A stretch of DNA of 64,000 bases from CALAMC01 sp964459465. Its GTDB lineage: Bacteria; Zixibacteria; MSB-5A5; GN15; PGXB01. Below, in pieces: positions 43,179 to 53,493 of this stretch. The notes below the pieces were generated by a model. That model saw only the letters and a list, made by a program, of their open reading frames with translations, was not told the DNA's origin and made no database searches. Made by a program: the position numbers and the translations under genes. Positions within the stretch are counted from its first letter, which is position 1; every line of letters begins with the position of its first letter. The stretch is from positions 1-64,000 of the forward strand of contig CAYWLR010000003.1 of the NCBI GenBank assembly GCA_964459465.1. The letters run 5' to 3'.

Positions 43179-46100
43179 ATGCGTAAAGCGATTATTTATT
43201 TCATAAATAACCCCATTTGGGTGACGGTGCTGATGTTTTCCATCGTCATCTTCGGGCTGATTTCCTTCGGAAATATCAGGTACTCGTTTTTCCCGGAAAC
43301 CAAACCGGACACTATCACGATACAGGTAGCCTATCCCGGGGCGTCGCCGGAGGAAGTCGCCGAAGGTATTATTCTTAAAATCGAGGAAAACCTGGACGGC
43401 CTCGAAGGCATCGAGCGAATTACATCGGTATCGAGGGAAAATTTCGGGACGGTGACGGTTGAGGCGACTAAGAGCGCCAGCTTGGATAAAGTTCTGACGG
43501 ATGTCAAAAACGCCGTCGACCGCATCAGTTCGTTTCCCGTCGATGCCGAAAAGCCGGTTATTTTTGAACAAAAATTCCGAAGTCGGTCGCTTTCGGTTGT
43601 CCTGTATGGTGAGACCGATTTATTTAATCTGAAATACATCGCCGAAGGTTTCCGCGATGATCTTCTGGCCACCGATGAAATTTCGCAGGTCGATATCGAG
43701 GGCCTGCCCAATCTGGAAATGTCAATTGAAATCTCCGAAACGGCTCTGCGTCGCTATGGTCTTACCTTCGATGAAATCGCTTCGGCGGTGCGCCGCGCTA
43801 ATGTCAATTTGTCGGGTGGCAAGCTGGAAACGGACGCCGAGGAATTACTAATCCGCACCTGGGGTCGTGATTATTATGCCCGTGAGTTGAAAGATATCGT
43901 CGTTCGTGGCCAGCGTGGCGGGACCGTTGTCCGTTTGACCGACGTCGCCGATATTCACGAGCGCTGGGAGGATATTCCGGATAAGATCTATTACAATGAT
44001 CAAGCTTCAATTATTTTGAATATCGACCAGGCCGCTCGTGAAGACATTCTGGCTATCGCCGATAAGGCTAAAGCTCTGGTGGAAAAATTCAATGCCGAAC
44101 ATACGACGGTAAAAGCGCTGGTCCTCGATGATCGAACCATACCACTCCAGCAAAGGCTGAATCTTTTAACCAAAAACGGCCTGATGGGACTGCTTTTGGT
44201 CATTTTTGCCCTGGGTTTTTTCCTGAATTCAAAGCTGTCATTCTGGGTTTCTGTAGCCATCCCCTTTTCTTTTGCCGGGATGTTTATCGTGGCAAGCTTC
44301 TGGGGCATCACAATCAATGTCATGTCGCTTTTCGGCATGATACTGGTGGTCGGGATTCTGGTGGACGACGGTATTGTGGTGGGGGAAAATATTTTTTCCC
44401 ATTATGAACGGGGCAAACCGCCGCTGAAGGCGGCTGTTGACGGTACCACCGAGGTCATCGCCCCGGTGGCGACGTCGGTCATGACCACGGTTATCGCTTT
44501 TCTGCCGTTTTTCTTTCTCGATGGCAATCTCGGCAAGTTCATATGGCAAATGGCCCTGGTGGTAATTGCCTCACTTTTATTTTCATTGGTCGAGGCCTTT
44601 TTCATGCTGCCGTCTCACCTGGCTCATTCGAATGCCTTGAAACCGAAAAAGGGGCCTTCTATCATTCGCCAGAAAATAGAGAAAACCATAAAATTTTTGA
44701 CTCTGAATATGTATGCCAAATCGTTGCGGACGGCTCTCAATCATAAATGGATAACGATTGTCATCCCTGTGGCGCTGGTTATGTTCACGATCGGCCTGGT
44801 CGGCGGGGGGATTATCGGTGTGACCTTTTTCCCTTTCATCGATTCCGATACTCTTCCGGTGAATCTGTCGCTCGTGCCGGGTCGTCAGGAAGCCGACACC
44901 GATTCGATTCTGGCCCGCATCGAAACGGTCGGCTGGGAAATCAATGATGAGATTAAGGCCGAACGACCCGACGGCCGTGATGTCATCCTGGGTGTCAAAC
45001 GCGAGATCGGCAATAATGATTTCGGAGAAAGCGGCAGTCATGCCGGGCGGTTGACATTTGAACTTCTGGACGGCGAAGAGCGCGATATGGAAAGCTATCT
45101 CATTGCCAATCGCATCCGGGATAGGGTGGGCCTGATTCCGGAAGTCCAGAATATCACTTATGGTTCGACGGGACGGTTCGGCAAACCGGTTTCGATCAGT
45201 TTGCTGGGCAATAATTATGCTGAACTCGACAAAGCCCGCAACATGCTGGTGGCCGAACTGGAAAATTTCAGTTCTTTAAAAGATGTAACCGATTCCGACC
45301 GTGAGGGGCGGCGTGAGATTAATATTAACCTGAAACCCCAGGCTTACGCCCTTGGTTTGACCCTCAACGACGTGGTCGGTCAGGTCCGCCAGGCCTTTTT
45401 CGGCCAGGAGATACAGCGTATCCAGAGAGGCCGCGATGAAATCAGGGTGTGGGTGCGTTACACTCCCGGTGACCGGACGGCTCTGGGTAATCTCGATCAG
45501 ATGCGGATTCGGATGGCCAACGGTCGCGAATACCCGTTCAACGAGCTGGCCGCCTATGATATCCGGCGCGGGATAACGCAGATTAACCGGCTCGACCGGA
45601 TGCGCGAAATCAAAGTCGAGGCCAACCTGGCCAATGTCGAGGACGACCTGCCGCCGATATTGCAGGAAATCGAGATGAATGTTCTGCCGCAGATTTTAGG
45701 CCAGACCGAAGGCGTCCGGGCATCGTTCGAGGGGCAGTCGCGCGACCAGGCCAAAATAATGCGGTCGATGAAAATTGCCTTTCCCGTTGCCCTGATCGGC
45801 ATGTTCATCATGGTTATTCTGGTCTTTCGTTCCTATGCCCAGGCCATAATGATTTTTTCGTTGATCCCCATCGGGATACTGGGAGCCGTCTGGGGTCACG
45901 GGATTCAGGGATTACAGCTGAATATGCTGTCGCTGTTCGGCATCATCGCTCTGTCGGGTGTCATTATCAATAACAGCATTGTCTTTGTCGATCGCATCAA
46001 TCGCAATCTGAAGGAAAAGCAGACCATATATGAAGCCGTGTATAACGCCGGATTATCGCGCCTGCGTCCGATTTTGTTGACATCGCTGACCACATCGTTT

Positions 46101-46340
46101 GGTCTGGCTCCGCTGATTCTCGAGACCAGTCGGCAGGCGCAGTTTCTAATCCCGCTGGCGGTTTCGATTGCCTATGGCCTGATGTTCGGCACCTTTATTC
46201 TGCTGATCATCCTCCCGGCCACATTTTTGGCTTTCAACTCGGTTCGGGTGCAATTCGCGCGGCTTTTTAAAAACCGGCCGGTGACGCCCGAGGAAGTGGA
46301 ACCGGCTGTGCAGAAATTCGGATGGACAATGGCGGAATAG
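43179..46340 (+). CDS. RND family efflux transporter (AcrB/MdtB type)
   Basis: The 1053-residue protein has the twelve-helix, two-repeat RND architecture. The proton-relay aspartates are present in GILVDDGIVVGENIF (Asp396/Asp397), and the motif FPETKPDTITIQVAYPGASPEEV near the N-terminus matches HAE-1 pumps. A long porter domain follows each repeat's first helix. It is the export engine for the adaptor upstream. Substrate unknown. Confidence 0.93.
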   Translation: MRKAIIYFINNPIWVTVLMFSIVIFGLISFGNIRYSFFPETKPDTITIQVAYPGASPEEVAEGIILKIEENLDGLEGIERITSVSRENFGTVTVEATKSASLDKVLTDVKNAVDRISSFPVDAEKPVIFEQKFRSRSLSVVLYGETDLFNLKYIAEGFRDDLLATDEISQVDIEGLPNLEMSIEISETALRRYGLTFDEIASAVRRANVNLSGGKLETDAEELLIRTWGRDYYARELKDIVVRGQRGGTVVRLTDVADIHERWEDIPDKIYYNDQASIILNIDQAAREDILAIADKAKALVEKFNAEHTTVKALVLDDRTIPLQQRLNLLTKNGLMGLLLVIFALGFFLNSKLSFWVSVAIPFSFAGMFIVASFWGITINVMSLFGMILVVGILVDDGIVVGENIFSHYERGKPPLKAAVDGTTEVIAPVATSVMTTVIAFLPFFFLDGNLGKFIWQMALVVIASLLFSLVEAFFMLPSHLAHSNALKPKKGPSIIRQKIEKTIKFLTLNMYAKSLRTALNHKWITIVIPVALVMFTIGLVGGGIIGVTFFPFIDSDTLPVNLSLVPGRQEADTDSILARIETVGWEINDEIKAERPDGRDVILGVKREIGNNDFGESGSHAGRLTFELLDGEERDMESYLIANRIRDRVGLIPEVQNITYGSTGRFGKPVSISLLGNNYAELDKARNMLVAELENFSSLKDVTDSDREGRREININLKPQAYALGLTLNDVVGQVRQAFFGQEIQRIQRGRDEIRVWVRYTPGDRTALGNLDQMRIRMANGREYPFNELAAYDIRRGITQINRLDRMREIKVEANLANVEDDLPPILQEIEMNVLPQILGQTEGVRASFEGQSRDQAKIMRSMKIAFPVALIGMFIMVILVFRSYAQAIMIFSLIPIGILGAVWGHGIQGLQLNMLSLFGIIALSGVIINNSIVFVDRINRNLKEKQTIYEAVYNAGLSRLRPILLTSLTTSFGLAPLILETSRQAQFLIPLAVSIAYGLMFGTFILLIILPATFLAFNSVRVQFARLFKNRPVTPEEVEPAVQKFGWTMAE

Positions 46341-46401
46341 AACGTGACACTTATAAAAAAGGCTTGCCATTCAATGGCATATATTCCATTTTAACGATGC
46401 G

Positions 46402-47280
46402 ATGATAGCTCTCCCCGTACATTTCTGGCGGCTAACCAAACCGTCGATTATGATTCTTGTCTTGACAGCCGGGGCCACTGCCCTGATCGTCGAAGGTAGT
46501 CTGCTTGAAGACCCTCTGAAATTTGCCTTGTTCATGATTGGCCTGTATTTGACCGGCGGTTCCGCCAATGCCTTAAATCAGTATCTGGAAAGAAATATTG
46601 ACGCCCGGATGGTTCGCACCGCCCACCGCCGCCCGCTTCCGATGCGGCAGTTGAAACCCCGCCAGGCACTGGTATTTTCGCTGGCTATCGGCGTGGCCGG
46701 AGTCGCCGTCATGTATTTGGCTTTTAATCTTCTCACGGCCTTGCTGGCGGCCATGACCATTGTATTTTACAGCCTGTTTTATACGGTAATACTCAAACCA
46801 ACCACGACACAAAATATCGTTATCGGGGGAGTGGCCGGGGCGATGGCTCCGTTGGGAGCCTGGACGGCCGCCACCGGACAGGTCGCGCTGATACCCTCTT
46901 TAATGTCGCTCATTATATTTTTATGGACACCGCCGCATTTCTGGGCGTTGGCGATGCGGTATAAGGACGATTATGACGCCGCCCGGTTGCCGATGATGCC
47001 GAATATCAAGGGCGACGCCGCGACGCTCGTATCCATGATGCGATACACGATTGTCCTGCTAGTTGTGTCGATCATTCTCGGTATCATCGGATTCGGCTGG
47101 ATTTATATGCTCTCGGCGGCAACGCTGGGCATTATCTTTATATATAAAATCCAGCTGGCCCGAAAAATCAGGAAACAAAGTCTCGACTGGAATGTTTTTA
47201 AATTCTCTATAGTTTATTTATTCGGGTTGTTTGGTGCCATGGTTCTGGATAAACTGGTTTATATTGCCATAGGTATTTGA
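46402..47280 (+). CDS. ctaB: Protoheme IX farnesyltransferase (heme O synthase)
   Basis: CtaB adds a farnesyl group to heme B. The 292-residue UbiA-family membrane protein has the prenyl-diphosphate motif NQYLERNIDARMVRTAHRRPLP (about 54-75), FLWTPPHFWALAMRYKDDYDAARLPMMPN and eight to nine helices. It opens the respiratory cluster; CtaA, which makes heme A from heme O, is at 59504. Together they supply the heme for the oxidase encoded between them. Confidence 0.95.
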   Translation: MIALPVHFWRLTKPSIMILVLTAGATALIVEGSLLEDPLKFALFMIGLYLTGGSANALNQYLERNIDARMVRTAHRRPLPMRQLKPRQALVFSLAIGVAGVAVMYLAFNLLTALLAAMTIVFYSLFYTVILKPTTTQNIVIGGVAGAMAPLGAWTAATGQVALIPSLMSLIIFLWTPPHFWALAMRYKDDYDAARLPMMPNIKGDAATLVSMMRYTIVLLVVSIILGIIGFGWIYMLSAATLGIIFIYKIQLARKIRKQSLDWNVFKFSIVYLFGLFGAMVLDKLVYIAIGI

Positions 47281-47311
47281 AACCGCTTATATATTCGGGC
47301 AGGAGTACGAT

Positions 47312-47965
47312 TTGGCGCAGATTTTTCCCAAATGGACGAACAGGATACCGACGTTCGTCGCGATCGGGACGGTTCTGCTGGTTGTCGGCGCAACCGCTTT
47401 CGTCTGGTACTATTTTTCGCCGTGGTACACCGACGTCGGCTATGCCCCGGTACAGCCGGTGCCATACAGCCACAAGCTCCACGCCGGGGATTTGGGCATC
47501 GACTGCCGCTACTGCCATTATTCGGTCGAGCAATCGCGCCATGCCAACGTGCCGCCAACGCAGGTCTGCATGAACTGCCATAAATTGATCCTGCCGGAAA
47601 GCCAGAAACTCTTGCCGGTCCGGGAAAGCTTCGCTAATAATATTCCCATCAAGTGGACGCGCGTGCACAAGGTCGGGGAGTACGCCTATTTTGACCACAG
47701 CGCCCATCTTCGGGCCGGGGTCGGGTGTGTTGAATGCCATGGCCGGGTCGATCAGATGGACGTGGTCCATCAGGTAAAACCTCTATCCATGTCGTGGTGT
47801 CTGGATTGTCACCGCAATCCCGATATGTACCTGCGGCCGGCGATCGAGGTAACCAATATGGAATATGTTCCACCACCACGAGTGGAACAATTGAAATTCG
47901 CCGAGGATTTCAGGCGGGCACGCGATATCAATCCGCCCGAAGACTGCTCGGCCTGTCACAGATGA
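47312..47965 (+). CDS. actA: Alternative complex III subunit ActA, pentaheme cytochrome c
   Basis: The 217-residue protein has one N-terminal membrane helix (about 12-34) and five CxxCH heme-binding motifs: CRYCH, CMNCH, CVECH, CLDCH and CSACH. The count and order match ActA of alternative complex III, the quinol:electron-acceptor oxidoreductase that replaces bc1. The start is TTG with AGGAG eight bases upstream. It is the first act gene, in the order actABCDEF. Confidence 0.93.
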   Translation: MAQIFPKWTNRIPTFVAIGTVLLVVGATAFVWYYFSPWYTDVGYAPVQPVPYSHKLHAGDLGIDCRYCHYSVEQSRHANVPPTQVCMNCHKLILPESQKLLPVRESFANNIPIKWTRVHKVGEYAYFDHSAHLRAGVGCVECHGRVDQMDVVHQVKPLSMSWCLDCHRNPDMYLRPAIEVTNMEYVPPPRVEQLKFAEDFRRARDINPPEDCSACHR

Positions 47966-47974
47966 GAGTACGTT

Positions 47975-50926
47975 TTGTATAGTAACGAAAACATATACTG
48001 GCGTTCCCCGGAACACAAGGCCGGACAGACCAAAATCGACAAGAGCGATTTGCCGCATCATGATCCGTCCGACATCGACAATCGATGGAGCCGCCGACAT
48101 TTTTTGGGCATCATGGGGGCCTCGATGGCGCTGGCCACCACTGCCGGATGCCGCCGCCCGATGGAAAAGATCGTCCCCTACGTGACCCAGCCCGAGCATG
48201 TGGTTCCGGGTGTGCCGATGTACTATGCCACGACCATGCCGTTTGGCGCCTCCAATTACGGATTGATTGTCGAATGTCATGAAGGTCGGCCGACCAAGAT
48301 CGAGGCCAATTGCATCCACCCCTCGACGCCCGGCGGGACCGACGCCATGACACAAGCGGCCATATTAAATTTGTACGATCCGGATCGTTCAAGGACCGTC
48401 AGGTACAAGGGAAACCCGTCCCGGTACGATGATTTTATTGCGTTTTATCGCGAACGATTCGATAAATTAAAACAAGGCCGGGGAGAGGGTCTGGCGGTGC
48501 TTTCCGAGCCGTTGGCGTCGCCGACCTTGAAACGGCTGAAGAATAAATTCGACCGGGAATTTCCGAGAGCCTTGTGGGCCGTCTATGAACCGGTCAACGA
48601 TGAAAATATTATTACGGCCATCCAAAATATCACCGGTCAGGCGCTTCGACCGATTTATCATTATGACCGGGCGGATGTCATTCTGTCGCTGGACGCCGAT
48701 TTTCTGCACACCGAGAGCGAGCATATCAAGGCCGCCTTTGATTTTGCCCAAAAACGCGATATCGAAAAGACCGGGACGATGAATCGCTTGTACGTCGTCG
48801 AAAGTACATACTCGGTGACTGGAGCGGCGGCGGACCATCGCTACCGCCTGGCTTCATCGCATATCGGAGCCTTTCTGGTCGAACTTGTCACGGAGCTTAA
48901 GTCATATGGATTGGCGCTTCCCGATATGACCGTAAAGCATGATGTGAAATTGGATAAGGAATGGATCAAGACCGTTGGGAAGGATTTGGTTAACTCTCCG
49001 GCCCGGACGTTGGTGGTCGCCGGCCGTCGCCAGCCGGTCTGGGTGCATGAACTGGTCATGCTGGTTAACCGGGCACTGGGCACCATCGATAGCACGGTAT
49101 CCTATTATAAAATGAATGAATTATCCCTTGCCAAAACCTCGCATCTAAAGACTCTGGTCGAGTCGGCGCAAACCGGAAATATTAAGACGCTGATCATTTT
49201 TGGCGGCAACCCGGTTTATAACGCCCCACACGATATGGCGCTGGCATCTCTTTTTGATAAATTGGAAACGATTATTCACTTCGGTGAGTACTATGACGAA
49301 ACAGGACGGCATGCCGCGTGGCATATTCCCCGTTCACATTTTCTGGAATGCTGGGGCGATGGCGAAGCCTTTGACGGCACGACCGGCATAATCCAGCCGA
49401 TGATTGCGCCGCTTTATGATACCCGTGGCGATTGCGAGTTTTTGTCATTATTGGCGACCGGACAGGATAACCGGGGATACGATATTGTGCGCGAAACCTG
49501 GCAGAGTATTTTGAGTAAGGGTGGCTTCGAGAAAGATTGGAATCGGATACTGCACGACGGATACTTTGCCGGAACTGCGACCGGGTCGGAAATATTCAAG
49601 ATTATGGACAAGGCACTTTCTGTTCCGGGTGAAATTAAATCTCGTGAAGGACTGGAAATCGGTTTTTACCCTTCGTCACAACTGCACGATGGCCGCCTGG
49701 CCAACAACGGCTGGATGCAGGAACTGCCCGACCCGATAAGCAAGCTGACCTGGGATAACCCGGCCTGGATAAGCCCGGCTACGGCCAAAGAATTCGGTTT
49801 GACCAATGGCGACGTGGTCGAAGTGACCTCTTCGAGTGCCACCTTGAAAATACCGATATGGATCGTGCCGGGTCTGTGCGATAATTATCTGGCGCTTTCC
49901 CTTGGATATGGACGCAACAATGTCGGCCGCGTAGCCGACGGAGTTGGTTTTGATACATTTCGGTTGCGAATGTCGGATAATATGCACTATGCGAACCGGG
50001 GATCCATTAATAAGACGGGTCAAAAGTATGATCTGGCTAATACACAGGATCACGGAACGATGGCGGGCCGGCCGATCGTCCGTGAGGCGAGCCTCGAAGA
50101 ATATAATAATAACCCGAATTTCGCCAATGAGATGGTCGAGCACCCGCCGCTCAAGTCGATATATCCGGAGCACGACTACTCGAAGGGATACCAGTGGGGC
50201 ATGGTTATCGATCTCAACCGCTGTATCGGTTGCAACGCCTGCACTGTCGCCTGCCAGAGCGAGAACAATATCCCTGTTGTCGGCAAGGATCAGGTGGGTA
50301 AAGGGCGGGAAATGCACTGGATCCGGCTGGACCGGTATTTTACGGGAAATGCCCATGACCCGCAGATAGTGCATATGCCGATGGCCTGCCAGCACTGCGA
50401 GAATGCACCGTGCGAGTCGGTATGCCCGGTGGCGGCCACGACTCATGACAAAGAGGGTCTCAATACAATGACTTATAACCGCTGCATCGGAACGCGTTAT
50501 TGCTCCAACAACTGCCCGTATAAAGTTCGCCGGTTTAACTTTTTTAACTATACCAGGGAACTGCCGGATACGGTCAAAATGGCCCAAAATCCGGACGTGA
50601 CGGTGCGCTTTCGGGGTGTTATGGAAAAGTGCACGTTTTGTATTCAGCGCATTAACCGCAATAAGCAAAAGGCAAAGAAGGAAGAGCGGCTTCTTGGCGA
50701 CGGTGAATTCATGACCGCCTGCCAGCAGGCCTGCCCGACCCGGGCCATCGAATTCGGCAATATAAACGACCCGACCGGCAAAGTAATGGAACTGAAAAAT
50801 AAACCGCGGTCGTATGCCTTGCTGGGTGAATTTAACACCAAACCGCGTAACACGTATCTGGCAAAAATACGCAACCCCAATCCGGCGCTGGTGAATAAAA
50901 AGAACGAATCTGCACACGATGGATAG
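47975..50926 (+). CDS. actB: Alternative complex III subunit ActB, molybdopterin-oxidoreductase-like plus iron-sulphur domain
   Basis: The 983-residue fusion has a twin-arginine motif SRRHFLGIMGAS (about 38-49), a large molybdopterin-oxidoreductase-like region (B1, which in known ACIII carries no molybdenum cofactor) and a C-terminal ferredoxin-like domain (B2) with cysteine groups CIGCNACTVAC, CQHCENAPCESVC, CIGTRYCSNNC and CTFC...CQQAC, enough for four iron-sulphur clusters. The start is TTG, 9 bases after actA. It should carry electrons from the membrane subunits to the heme subunits. Confidence 0.93.
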   Translation: MYSNENIYWRSPEHKAGQTKIDKSDLPHHDPSDIDNRWSRRHFLGIMGASMALATTAGCRRPMEKIVPYVTQPEHVVPGVPMYYATTMPFGASNYGLIVECHEGRPTKIEANCIHPSTPGGTDAMTQAAILNLYDPDRSRTVRYKGNPSRYDDFIAFYRERFDKLKQGRGEGLAVLSEPLASPTLKRLKNKFDREFPRALWAVYEPVNDENIITAIQNITGQALRPIYHYDRADVILSLDADFLHTESEHIKAAFDFAQKRDIEKTGTMNRLYVVESTYSVTGAAADHRYRLASSHIGAFLVELVTELKSYGLALPDMTVKHDVKLDKEWIKTVGKDLVNSPARTLVVAGRRQPVWVHELVMLVNRALGTIDSTVSYYKMNELSLAKTSHLKTLVESAQTGNIKTLIIFGGNPVYNAPHDMALASLFDKLETIIHFGEYYDETGRHAAWHIPRSHFLECWGDGEAFDGTTGIIQPMIAPLYDTRGDCEFLSLLATGQDNRGYDIVRETWQSILSKGGFEKDWNRILHDGYFAGTATGSEIFKIMDKALSVPGEIKSREGLEIGFYPSSQLHDGRLANNGWMQELPDPISKLTWDNPAWISPATAKEFGLTNGDVVEVTSSSATLKIPIWIVPGLCDNYLALSLGYGRNNVGRVADGVGFDTFRLRMSDNMHYANRGSINKTGQKYDLANTQDHGTMAGRPIVREASLEEYNNNPNFANEMVEHPPLKSIYPEHDYSKGYQWGMVIDLNRCIGCNACTVACQSENNIPVVGKDQVGKGREMHWIRLDRYFTGNAHDPQIVHMPMACQHCENAPCESVCPVAATTHDKEGLNTMTYNRCIGTRYCSNNCPYKVRRFNFFNYTRELPDTVKMAQNPDVTVRFRGVMEKCTFCIQRINRNKQKAKKEERLLGDGEFMTACQQACPTRAIEFGNINDPTGKVMELKNKPRSYALLGEFNTKPRNTYLAKIRNPNPALVNKKNESAHDG

Positions 50927-50935
50927 TATTGAAAA

Positions 50936-52321
50936 GTGAGTACGACGGATAACATAATTAAATCCGGCGAACCACCATTGGTGGCGGGCAATCACACGCT
51001 TGCCAGTGTCACCGAGCATATATGCGGCATACCGGAAGGCAAGCAACCGACCTGGTGGTATTTAGCCTTCGGGGGAGCGCTGTCGCTTCTGATGGTGCTG
51101 GCCGGTTCGATCGGCTATTTGATATGGGAAGGCACCGGCATCTGGGGTCTGAATAACCCGGTCGGCTGGGGCTGGGCCATTATCAATTTCGTCTGGTGGG
51201 TCGGTATCGGACATGCCGGGACACTCATTTCGGCCATATTGTTTTTGCTCCGGCAACGCTGGCGGACTTCCATCAACCGCTTCGCGGAAGCCATGACTTT
51301 GTTCGCCGTCATGTGCGCCCTGATATTTCCGGCGATTCATGTCGGGCGCATATGGGTCGTATACTGGATGTTTCCGCTTCCCAACCAGATGGGCATGTGG
51401 CCCAATTTTCGCAGTCCCCTGCTCTGGGACGTCTTTGCCGTCAGCACGTATTTCACGGCTTCGCTCTTATTCTGGTTTACGGGTTTGATACCGGATCTGG
51501 CGACTTTCCGCGACCGCGCCAAAACCAAAATTAAGAAAATCATCTTCGGTTTTCTGGCTCTGGGCTGGCGCGGAGGCAACCGTCAATGGCGGCACTACGA
51601 ACTGGCTTATCTCCTTTTGGCGGGTATCTCCACGCCGTTGGTGCTGTCGGTACACTCGGTGGTCAGTACCGACTTCGCCATCAGTATTATACCCGGCTGG
51701 CATACGACCATTTTCCCGCCGTACTTCGTGGCCGGAGCCATATTTTCCGGTTTCGCCATGGTCGTGACATTGAGCATCATTGCGCGAAAACTGTATCATC
51801 TCGAGGATTTCATCACGCTCAACCACCTGGAAAAAATGAACAAAATCATGCTTCTGACCGGCATGATGGTCGGATATGCCTATGCGATGGAATTTTTCAT
51901 CGCCTGGTACAGCGGCAATATATACGAACAATTCGCCTTCATCAATCGCGCCACCGGACCGTACGCCTGGGCCTACTGGATTATGATCTCATGCAACGTT
52001 CTGGTTCCGCAACTGTTCTGGTTCAAAAATCTGCGGCGGTCGATTCCGATCATGTTCGTGGCTTCGATATTGATAAACGTCGGCATGTGGTTCGAACGAT
52101 TTGTGATTGTCGTGTCTTCGCTGGCCAACGACTTTCTGCCGTCGAGCTGGGATTATTACAGCCCGACCATATGGGACATTCTGACTTTTGTGGGATCGTT
52201 CGGTCTGTTTTTCACTCTGTTTTTGCTGTTCATCCGGTTTTTGCCGATCATCGCGATGGCCGAGGTCAAAGGCGTCATGCCGCAGGCAAAAGTCGAACAT
52301 ACCGAGGTGGCCCATGAATAA
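50936..52321 (+). CDS. actC: Alternative complex III subunit ActC, NrfD-like quinol-binding membrane protein
   Basis: The 461-residue NrfD/PsrC-family protein has about ten membrane helices, with the conserved WWVGIGHAGTLISAILFL (about 80-97) and HSVVSTDFAISIIPGWHTTIFPPYF regions. In ACIII this subunit binds quinol and contacts ActB. The start is a GTG. Its last codons overlap actD by eight bases. Confidence 0.92.
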   Translation: MSTTDNIIKSGEPPLVAGNHTLASVTEHICGIPEGKQPTWWYLAFGGALSLLMVLAGSIGYLIWEGTGIWGLNNPVGWGWAIINFVWWVGIGHAGTLISAILFLLRQRWRTSINRFAEAMTLFAVMCALIFPAIHVGRIWVVYWMFPLPNQMGMWPNFRSPLLWDVFAVSTYFTASLLFWFTGLIPDLATFRDRAKTKIKKIIFGFLALGWRGGNRQWRHYELAYLLLAGISTPLVLSVHSVVSTDFAISIIPGWHTTIFPPYFVAGAIFSGFAMVVTLSIIARKLYHLEDFITLNHLEKMNKIMLLTGMMVGYAYAMEFFIAWYSGNIYEQFAFINRATGPYAWAYWIMISCNVLVPQLFWFKNLRRSIPIMFVASILINVGMWFERFVIVVSSLANDFLPSSWDYYSPTIWDILTFVGSFGLFFTLFLLFIRFLPIIAMAEVKGVMPQAKVEHTEVAHE

Positions 52322-52862
52322 TGCCATCGTCAAAAAAATACAGGCAGTGCTGGCCGAGTTTGACAGCCCGACAGCCTTGCTGAAAACGGCCGAGACACTT
52401 CGCGACGCCGGATATAAAAAATTCGACTGCCATTCGCCGTTTCCGATACACGGTATGGACCGTGCCATGGGCCTGAAACGCTCCCCGCTGGGGTGGATGG
52501 TCGGTCTGGCGGCGGTGGTTGGCACGTCGAGTGCCCTGGCCTTGCAGTGGTGGACCAGTACCATCGATTACCCGCTGGTTATTTCCGGCAAACCGTTTTT
52601 CAGTTTCCAGGCCTATGTGCCCGTCACCTTTGCGCTGGGGGTGCTTTTATCGGCGGCCACGGCTTTGATCGGTATGCTGGCGCTGAACGGCCTGCCGCGG
52701 TTTCATCATCCGGTTTTTTATTCGGACCGATTTTCCCGAGCCAGCGATGATGGCTTTTTCATCAGTGTGGAGTGCGATGATAAAATGTTCAACGTGGAAC
52801 AAACCAGAGCCCTGTTGCAACAATGCGGCGGGGAAAATATAGAAATATTAGAGGGTGAATGA
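52314..52862 (+). CDS. actD: Alternative complex III subunit ActD (DUF3341)
   Basis: The 182-residue protein matches ActD: an N-terminal soluble segment (VLAEFDSPTALLKTAETLRD and AGYKKFDCHSPFPIHGMD) and two membrane helices (about 60-80 and 100-125). The true start is ATG 52314, overlapping the actC end; an open frame upstream to 52188 has no family match. ActD is an accessory membrane subunit without cofactors. Confidence 0.92.
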   Translation: MNNAIVKKIQAVLAEFDSPTALLKTAETLRDAGYKKFDCHSPFPIHGMDRAMGLKRSPLGWMVGLAAVVGTSSALALQWWTSTIDYPLVISGKPFFSFQAYVPVTFALGVLLSAATALIGMLALNGLPRFHHPVFYSDRFSRASDDGFFISVECDDKMFNVEQTRALLQQCGGENIEILEGE

Positions 52863-53491
52863 ACCGGGTTTGGCATAAAATAGGTATTGGCATCTTCGGG
52901 ACGATACTTCTGCTTGTTATTATTGCATTGCTCTCCGCTTGTTCGCGCGGTCGTCAGTCTGAGCGAACCCCGATTCACCCCAACCCCAATATGGACCGTC
53001 AGGCCAAATACCTGGCACAGGGGGAAAGCTCCTTTTTCGCCGATGGCTCGAATATGCGGACACCTGTCGAAGGGACAGTGGCCCGCGGATTTCTCCGCGA
53101 TGATGATGAGTTCTTTAAGGGAATGAATTCGAAAGGCGAGTTTATAAAAACCCTGCCGGTCGAAATAACTATGCCGCTGTTGAATCGTGGCGAAGAAAGA
53201 TATAACATATATTGTTCGCCGTGTCACAGCCGACTCGGCGACGGCCGGGGAATCATGGTCAGCCGGGGGTATGTCCCGCCGCCCAGTTTCCACGATGCCC
53301 GTATCCGTCAAATGCCCGATGGGCAGATCTTCGATATTATAACGCATGGTGTACGAAACATGCCGGGCTATAGGTACCAAATACCGCCGGAAGACCGCTG
53401 GGCAATAGTGGCGTATATCCGTGCCCTGCAAAGAAGCCATAATGCGACAATTGATGATATCCCCGAAGAAATCGGAAAGACCGTTAAATAA
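52859..53491 (+). CDS. actE: Alternative complex III subunit ActE, monoheme cytochrome c lipoprotein
   Basis: The 210-residue protein has a lipoprotein signal (IIALLSACSRG) and one CxxCH in CSPCHSRLGDGRG (about 121-133), with a downstream GVRNMPGYRYQI that offers the methionine ligand. It would take electrons from ActA/ActB toward the oxidase. It overlaps actD through ATGA. Confidence 0.93.
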   Translation: MNRVWHKIGIGIFGTILLLVIIALLSACSRGRQSERTPIHPNPNMDRQAKYLAQGESSFFADGSNMRTPVEGTVARGFLRDDDEFFKGMNSKGEFIKTLPVEITMPLLNRGEERYNIYCSPCHSRLGDGRGIMVSRGYVPPPSFHDARIRQMPDGQIFDIITHGVRNMPGYRYQIPPEDRWAIVAYIRALQRSHNATIDDIPEEIGKTVK

Positions 53492-53493
53492 AT

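Noticed and set aside
46365..46379. TGCCAT/ATGGCA hairpin after the RND gene
   Set aside because: The stem is six bases and is not followed by a T run, so it was not called a terminator.
49676..51046. Long open frame of 456 codons antisense to actB
   Set aside because: The sense frame carries the iron-sulphur cysteine motifs; the antisense product shows no family features.
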